A DNA stretch of 64,000 nucleotides from the NCBI RefSeq assembly GCF_017308985.1, contig NZ_JADWPE010000001.1:248001-312000 (forward strand), in the 5' to 3' direction. This stretch comes from Lysobacter changpingensis (lineage in GTDB: Bacteria; Pseudomonadota; Gammaproteobacteria; Xanthomonadales; Xanthomonadaceae). Both the position numbers and the translations under genes were made by a program. Shown in pieces: positions 57,901 through 64,000 of this stretch. The notes under the pieces are model-generated. The model did not search any database, had not been told where the DNA came from, and saw nothing but the letters and a program-made list of their open reading frames with translations. Every line of letters starts with the position of its first letter. The stretch's first letter is position 1.

Positions 57901-59910
57901 GCGCACCAGCGTCACGCGCAGCGCCTTCGCCGGACGCGGCCGGGCGTCGCTGCCGTAGCGGCCGATTTCGAAACCGGCCGTCGCGTTCGCATTGCTGCCT
58001 TCCTTGTCGTCGAACAGCGGGCGCACGCCGACCAGCGCGTCGGCCGGCCACAGCACGCGCTTGAGGCTGCGATTGACGCTGCGCCCGCCGGTTTCGTACA
58101 CGCTGCCGGTGAGGATCGCGGCGATGGTGCTGGTCGGCGTGGCTTCGGCCGGCAAAGCAATGTCCTGCGCGAGCCGCCCCTGCGCGTCGAGTGTGGCGTC
58201 CACGACGTCGGCCGCTTCCTTCGGCAAGGTCAGCGTGGGATCGCCGAAGAACCAGCCGGGCAGTTGTTCGAGCGGATGCTGTTCGACCGCCACCGCGAGC
58301 TTCGCCGTGAAGCGGTTGCCCGCCGCGGGCGCGCCGTAGAGATAGGCGCCGTCCACGCGCAGCTTCAGCGGTTCGCCTGGCTTGAGGACGGCTTGCGCGT
58401 CGAGGTCGAGCTTGAGGCGTTCGGGCAGGAATTCCTCCACCCGCAGGGTCATGCCCTGCACCGCGTCCTTGCTGCCCGGATCGGTACGGAATTCCACGCG
58501 CCAGCGGCCGGTCGCCGCGTCCGCCGGAATCACCTGCGCATGACGCACGTAGCCCTGCACATCGGGTTGCAGGCGTGTTTCCAGGAACGTCTTGCCGTCG
58601 GGCTGCACGTAGCGCAGGAACACCGGCTGCGTCGGCTTGCCGGCCTTCGCGACGGGCTGGCCGTCCTGGTCGCGCAGGAGCGCCGAGACGCGCACCGTTT
58701 CGCCCGGGCGGTACAGATCCCGCCCGGACCAGGCGAACACGTCGAACCACGCCTGTTCGCGCCCGTTGACCGCGAACTCCGACAGGTCCAGCGCCGGCTG
58801 GTTGAACGGCAGCATCGACACGTCGCGGCCCTTGCTCGCCACCAGCACGTAGGTCGCGTCGAGCCGGTACTTCACCAGCGCGTTGCCGTTGCCGTCGGTT
58901 TCGGCCTTCAGCACCGGCTCGCCGCGCGAATCCAGGATGCGCAGTTCCACGCCGGACACCGCCGCGCCGGACTGCAACGACGCGGCATGCACGAACAGCG
59001 AGTCCTGGTAGGCGCGCACGTGCAGGCCGAGGTCGCTCACGGTGAAGAACGCGGTCTCGTACTGGTCCTGGAACTGGCCGGCGCGCTTCATCACCGCGAA
59101 GTACAGGCCGGGTTCCTGCAGTTCCTTGATGTCCTGCACCGGCAGGTAGGTGAGCACGCGTTCGTTGCGCTTGCCGCCGAGCACGAAGCGGTTCACGTAG
59201 ACCGGATCGGCGAGGCGGTCCAGCGGCGTCTTGTCGCTGTATTCGCTGCCCAGTTCCCAGCTGCCGCGACGGCCGCCGCGCTGGTATTCGGCGAAGAACT
59301 TCGGCAGTTCCTTCTCGCGCACGCGCAGGAATTCGACGTCCACTTCCGGCACGTTGACCGACACCACCGGCAGGCCGCGACTCTCGCGCGCCGGCAGGAC
59401 GCTGCCCTGCGAGGCGAAGCCGACGACGGGATCCAGCGGCCCGGTGTAGACCTGTCTGCTGACGGGACCGGCGAGCCGCTCGCCCGAGGCGGCGGTCAGC
59501 CCCGCCTTGATGGCCACCGCGTACTCGCGGCTGGCATCCACGTGCGGGAAGCGCAGCAGCTTCGCGTCGTCCGACAGCACCCAGCTGCCCTTGACGACGG
59601 CGCCGTTGTTGTCGGTCACCGCGATCAGTTCGTCGAACGACTGGGTGCCCACCAGCGGCTTGCTGAATTCCAGCGCGATGGCGAGCTGCTCGTCGCCCTT
59701 CTGGTCCGGGTACGCGGCGACGAGGACGAAGCCCTTCACCGCTTCGGCCTTCGCCTGGATCGCCTCGCCGCTAGGCGCCGGAAGCTGGCCGTCGGCGTCG
59801 CGCCTGCAGCCGGCCAGCGTCATCAATGCGAGCCCGGCGAACATGAACCAGCGCGTCCACAGGACACGGTTCCGGCCCGCTCGAACGAATCCCTCCGCTG
59901 CGCGCTTCAT
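54952..59910 (-). CDS. Bacterial alpha-2-macroglobulin family lipoprotein (YfhM-like)
   Basis: 1,652 residues from the ATG at 59910. A lipobox LTLAGC near residue 34 anchors it to the membrane on the periplasmic side. The thioester motif PYGCAEQT is intact, so it can covalently trap attacking proteases. A series of macroglobulin domains precedes it (DLYRPGETVRVSALLRD; APRPTAKVQTVDLF-type linker). In E. coli the orthologue YfhM works with PBP1C to defend and repair the wall; pbpC lies next downstream here. The 5,193-bp frame on the other strand is an antisense shadow. Confidence 0.94.
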   Translation of the reverse strand: MKRAAEGFVRAGRNRVLWTRWFMFAGLALMTLAGCRRDADGQLPAPSGEAIQAKAEAVKGFVLVAAYPDQKGDEQLAIALEFSKPLVGTQSFDELIAVTDNNGAVVKGSWVLSDDAKLLRFPHVDASREYAVAIKAGLTAASGERLAGPVSRQVYTGPLDPVVGFASQGSVLPARESRGLPVVSVNVPEVDVEFLRVREKELPKFFAEYQRGGRRGSWELGSEYSDKTPLDRLADPVYVNRFVLGGKRNERVLTYLPVQDIKELQEPGLYFAVMKRAGQFQDQYETAFFTVSDLGLHVRAYQDSLFVHAASLQSGAAVSGVELRILDSRGEPVLKAETDGNGNALVKYRLDATYVLVASKGRDVSMLPFNQPALDLSEFAVNGREQAWFDVFAWSGRDLYRPGETVRVSALLRDQDGQPVAKAGKPTQPVFLRYVQPDGKTFLETRLQPDVQGYVRHAQVIPADAATGRWRVEFRTDPGSKDAVQGMTLRVEEFLPERLKLDLDAQAVLKPGEPLKLRVDGAYLYGAPAAGNRFTAKLAVAVEQHPLEQLPGWFFGDPTLTLPKEAADVVDATLDAQGRLAQDIALPAEATPTSTIAAILTGSVYETGGRSVNRSLKRVLWPADALVGVRPLFDDKEGSNANATAGFEIGRYGSDARPRPAKALRVTLVREHRDYHWNHGDDGWDYDFTRRYEDIETRTVDVGGSATRVDFPVEWGDYRLDVFDPATRLTTRYPFTAGWSWSDDNRGLDARPDKVKLALDKTSYRAGDTLKVTLTPPHAGKGLLMVETDRMLYVQDIDAKAGSTFEVPVTKDWERHDVYVTALVFRGGSAPSRITPARAVGVAFVPMDRRDRKIAVGLSVPKQMQPERELPVTVSAPQLAGQDAFVTVSAVDVGILNITRFPVPDAASHFFAQRRLGVDAYDVYGRVIESFEGDMARIRFGGDMALAALPQARRPTAKVQTVDLFAGPVKLDAKGNARVRLTVPDFNGTLRVSAMVYSADKYGSRAAETIVRAPVLAEASLPRVLAPGDRSNVTLDVQNFTGRAGTFKVQVTGEGPIAVADGTRTAQLAAEAKTTYTFPLQARAGMTVARVRVRVDGNGVKVDRRYDLPVRPAWPSVVRARTKVLDSLGAIALDEALADGLMPESVNARLSVSALPPIPFATALQGALEYPYGCAEQTTSKGFAALELDDATAKMLGTTGLDAAKRRARMEGAFGRLAAMQIGSGHFSMWGDGDYVNPLITPYVVEFLLDARQAGFAVPDAMLQKALKVLNEDLLSGGSPFFGYDRRQHLKFAYQAYAGYALARVNRAPLGTLRALYDNERKQSLTGLPLVHLGIALSLQGDKARGAKAIAEGFAHDAADRPEYLGDYGSRLRDDALMIALVHEHKLAKPEFDARAVDLGRELDARRNRGWLWLSTQEQVAIARLGKALTAEQGRQVSGEWKVGDASSDAGPARLIGRLFDAAAVARGVSFTPKGEPPLYASFEVAGVPRTAPAPENSVIDVVRKYYAADGTPWAGGALAEGDALIVQVNVRASRPMPDALLTDLLPAGLEIENFNLGDGKQWAGVVIDGIELSDRDDAAEVRHEEFRDDRYVAALKLDVGDTARVFYLVRAVTPGTYTVPPSLVEDMYRPELRGVGKVAPATLTVVQPGGK

Positions 59911-60071
59911 GCGATCTCCCCAGGTTTGGCCGCGAGTATAGAAGCGAAGCGCGACGTCGGCAGGACGGTGCGGCACGCCAACCGGCAGGGCCACGGCTCC
60001 CCCGGCAATCGTCTCCTTTACCACGACACGCGGTGCGGTCACGATGAGGCTTCTTCCCACTCCGTACCGCC

Positions 60072-60866
60072 ATGAAGCTGAGCGATCTGTACCTGTATCC
60101 GGTCAAGTCCTGCGCGCCGGTGGCGCTGGACGAGGCACGGGTCGAAGCGCGCGGGCTCGCCGGAGACCGGCGCTGGATGATCGTCGATGGCGACGGACGC
60201 TTCATCACCGGGCGCCAGTTCCCCGAACTCACGCTCATCCGCGCGCAGCCGGTCGCGGGCGGGCTGACGCTCGATGCGCCGGGCATGCCCTCGCTGCACG
60301 TGGCGATCCCGTCGTCCATGGAGCACGCGACGGTCGAGATCTGGAAGAAGCCCGTCGATGCCGTGCACGCATCCACCGAGGCGGCGCAATGGCTGGGCCG
60401 TTACCTGGGCATCGTCGCGCGGCTGGTGTACATGGACGAGTCGGTGCGGCGACAGGTCGATCCGGCGTTCGCGCGCGAAGGCGACGTCGTCGGGTTCGCG
60501 GACAGTTTCCCGGTGATGCTGCTGGGCCGCGGCTCGCTGGCGCTCCTCAATTCGAAGCTCGAAACGCCCGTGTCGATGCTGCGTTTCCGTCCGAACCTGG
60601 TGGTCGATGTCGATGCACCGCACGCCGAGGACGCGTGGACGCGCATCGCGATCGGCGAGGTGGAGTTCGACGTCGCCAAGCCCTGCACGCGCTGCAACTT
60701 CGTCAACGTCGATCCCTTGACCGGGCGCAAGTCGGACGAGGGACAGCCGTTGAAGACGCTGACCGGCTATCGGCGGTTCGACGTCGGCGTGACGTTCGGG
60801 CGCCATCTGATTCCGCGCTCGCCGGGCGTGGTCCGGCGCGGGGATGCGGTGCGGGTGCTGGCCTGA
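60072..60866 (+). CDS. MOSC domain molybdenum-cofactor protein
   Basis: 264 residues. The N-terminal beta-barrel (residues 1-90, LYLYPVKSCAPVALDEARVEARGLAGDRRWMIVD) and the MOSC domain (about 115-262) with Cys205 and Cys208 in KPCTRCNFVNVDP, matching the Moco-binding Cys of the mARC/YcbX group. It lacks the C-terminal ferredoxin domain of E. coli YcbX, so it needs a separate electron donor to reduce N-hydroxylated compounds. Convergent with gyrA, sharing a terminator. Confidence 0.88.
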   Translation: MKLSDLYLYPVKSCAPVALDEARVEARGLAGDRRWMIVDGDGRFITGRQFPELTLIRAQPVAGGLTLDAPGMPSLHVAIPSSMEHATVEIWKKPVDAVHASTEAAQWLGRYLGIVARLVYMDESVRRQVDPAFAREGDVVGFADSFPVMLLGRGSLALLNSKLETPVSMLRFRPNLVVDVDAPHAEDAWTRIAIGEVEFDVAKPCTRCNFVNVDPLTGRKSDEGQPLKTLTGYRRFDVGVTFGRHLIPRSPGVVRRGDAVRVLA

Positions 60867-60890
60867 TCGCCCGCAACTGCCTGGAATCCA

Positions 60891-60924
60891 AACGAAAACG
60901 CCGCCCGAAGGCGGCGTTTTCGTT
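60891..60924. terminator. Bidirectional Rho-independent terminator (MOSC / gyrA)
   Basis: AACGAAAACGCCGCC and GGCGGCGTTTTCGTT around a 4-nt loop, with T-rich sides in both directions between convergent genes. Confidence 0.9.
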
Positions 60925-60941
60925 CAGCGGAACGACTCCGG

Positions 60942-63620
<2,679 letters not shown>

Positions 63621-63749
63621 CGGGTTTCCGTGTTTGGTGGTTTGCGCGCGGCTGAACCGGCGGTTCACTCAGCGCGATGTTTCAGCCGCAAAACACCCCT
63701 TGCGGGCTGGCGTTCCAGTCCGCTGCGGGCGGTGTCGGATCGACAGGAA

Positions 63750-63755
63750 ATGATA
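63750..63755 (-). promoter_or_regulatory. Extended -10 box of gyrA
   Basis: On the minus strand TGC-TATCAT, an extended -10 with TG one base upstream, giving a leader of roughly 120 nt. No convincing -35 was found. Confidence 0.5.
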
Positions 63756-63912
63756 GCACGGAATGGGGTTCCGAGTCCCGCCGATTCCTGACCAGAAACA
63801 AGGACTTGCGGGAAAATTACGTGCGTTTTCCGGGTGCGCTGGCGGCTTGCGAGGTGCGGGGCGGCAATGCGGATTGCCGCGCATTGCGATCGGTACGCCC
63901 CGGGCCCCGTTG

Positions 63913-63947
63913 CCCTGGCCCCAGCCCCTCTCCCGTCGGGAGAGGGG
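63913..63947. repeat. Palindromic repeat, CCCTCACCCCAA-tailed family
   Basis: Tail CCCTGGCCCCAG, then CCCCTCTCCC / GGGAGAGGGG; the fourth full copy of the family found in lhr. Confidence 0.75.
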
Positions 63948-63958
63948 TTCTGCGGGGA

Positions 63959-64000
63959 TCAGCCGAAAGCCGCCCTCATCGCCGCTTCGTCCGGCCGCTC
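63959..64000 (-). CDS. C-terminal fragment of an unidentified gene upstream of gyrA (possibly mtnA)
   Basis: The minus strand reads ERPDEAAMRAAFG and a stop, in frame to the window edge, so only 13 codons are visible. In some gammaproteobacteria (for example Pseudomonas) mtnA, methylthioribose-1-phosphate isomerase, precedes gyrA on the same strand, and its C-terminus is of this type; this is inference from synteny. Confidence 0.35.
   Translation of the reverse strand, partial: ERPDEAAMRAAFG

Larger units (their letters stand above)
63621..63958. other. gyrA upstream region
   Basis: 338 bp with no gene recognised. It holds the probable gyrA promoter and one palindromic repeat, listed separately. 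Confidence 0.5.

Noticed and set aside
54883-60075. 1,730-residue open frame antisense to the alpha-2-macroglobulin gene
   Set aside because: Same codon-bias artefact; the sense frame has a lipobox and thioester motif.

Overview
The window is a gene-dense, high-GC chromosomal segment with housekeeping genes on both strands. It looks like a member of the Xanthomonadaceae/Lysobacteraceae (Lysobacter-like). The evidence is a cobalamin methionine synthase split into two genes, a YtrA-type GntR/ABC operon carrying DUF4097- and DUF2884-type genes, a 180-kDa-class NAD glutamate dehydrogenase, and several families of short palindromic repeats including GTAG-type REPs. This is inference from gene content; there is no rRNA in the window. 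I found no tRNA, CRISPR array, insertion sequence, prophage or origin.

Layout. 1-9 kb: a large Lhr-type helicase (C-terminus cut by the window edge), a divergent sirtuin, an APC amino-acid permease, a CheR-like methyltransferase, a His-rich exported protein, and a divergent CopZ-like metallochaperone behind a CueR/MerR-type promoter. 9-14 kb: an acyltransferase-3 membrane protein, a DUF2939 protein, a CHRD protein, a 5'-nucleotidase and NAD kinase. 14-20.4 kb: NAD-GDH and an acyl-CoA dehydrogenase, both on the minus strand. 20.6-25.5 kb: a sulfur/one-carbon operon of an ArsR-methyltransferase regulator (SahR-like) followed by the two halves of MetH, with a perfect palindrome just upstream. 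25.6-30 kb (minus): a DUF2058 protein, SlyX, UDP-glucose dehydrogenase and two FKBP prolyl isomerases. 30.3-34.9 kb: the YtrA-type operon (small exported protein, GntR regulator, ABC ATPase, permease, then a GSG-repeat DUF4097 protein and a DUF2884 lipoprotein) behind a GGTG-N16-CACC palindrome that overlaps the -10 box. 35-41.5 kb: fumarase C, PurB, an NTF2-like protein and a four-gene chain joined by ATGA overlaps (two glyoxalase-fold proteins, a RoxA/YcfD-type ribosomal oxygenase, a GNAT acetyltransferase). 41.7-47.5 kb: the 2-oxoglutarate dehydrogenase operon sucA-sucB-lpd. 47.6-52.2 kb: a LOG-family protein, a GIY-YIG nuclease gene starting inside a palindromic repeat, an AcuI/YhdH oxidoreductase, a PilH-like receiver, a CbpA-type co-chaperone and a peroxiredoxin. 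52.3-60 kb (minus): penicillin-binding protein 1C and its usual partner, a thioester alpha-2-macroglobulin lipoprotein. 60-64 kb: a MOSC protein, gyrA, and the last 13 codons of a gene that may be mtnA.

Most of this is conserved metabolism and envelope maintenance. The less ordinary content lies in the regulatory and repeat layer: the SahR-MetH operon with its operator, the YtrA operator, the metal-responsive promoter, a 30-bp-arm inverted repeat ending 10 nt before the lpd start, three repeat loci with covarying stems and a fixed ATGACG tail (one hosting the GIY-YIG gene), a tandem composite REP between the PilH-like and cbpA genes, and a repeat unit inserted in frame in lhr.
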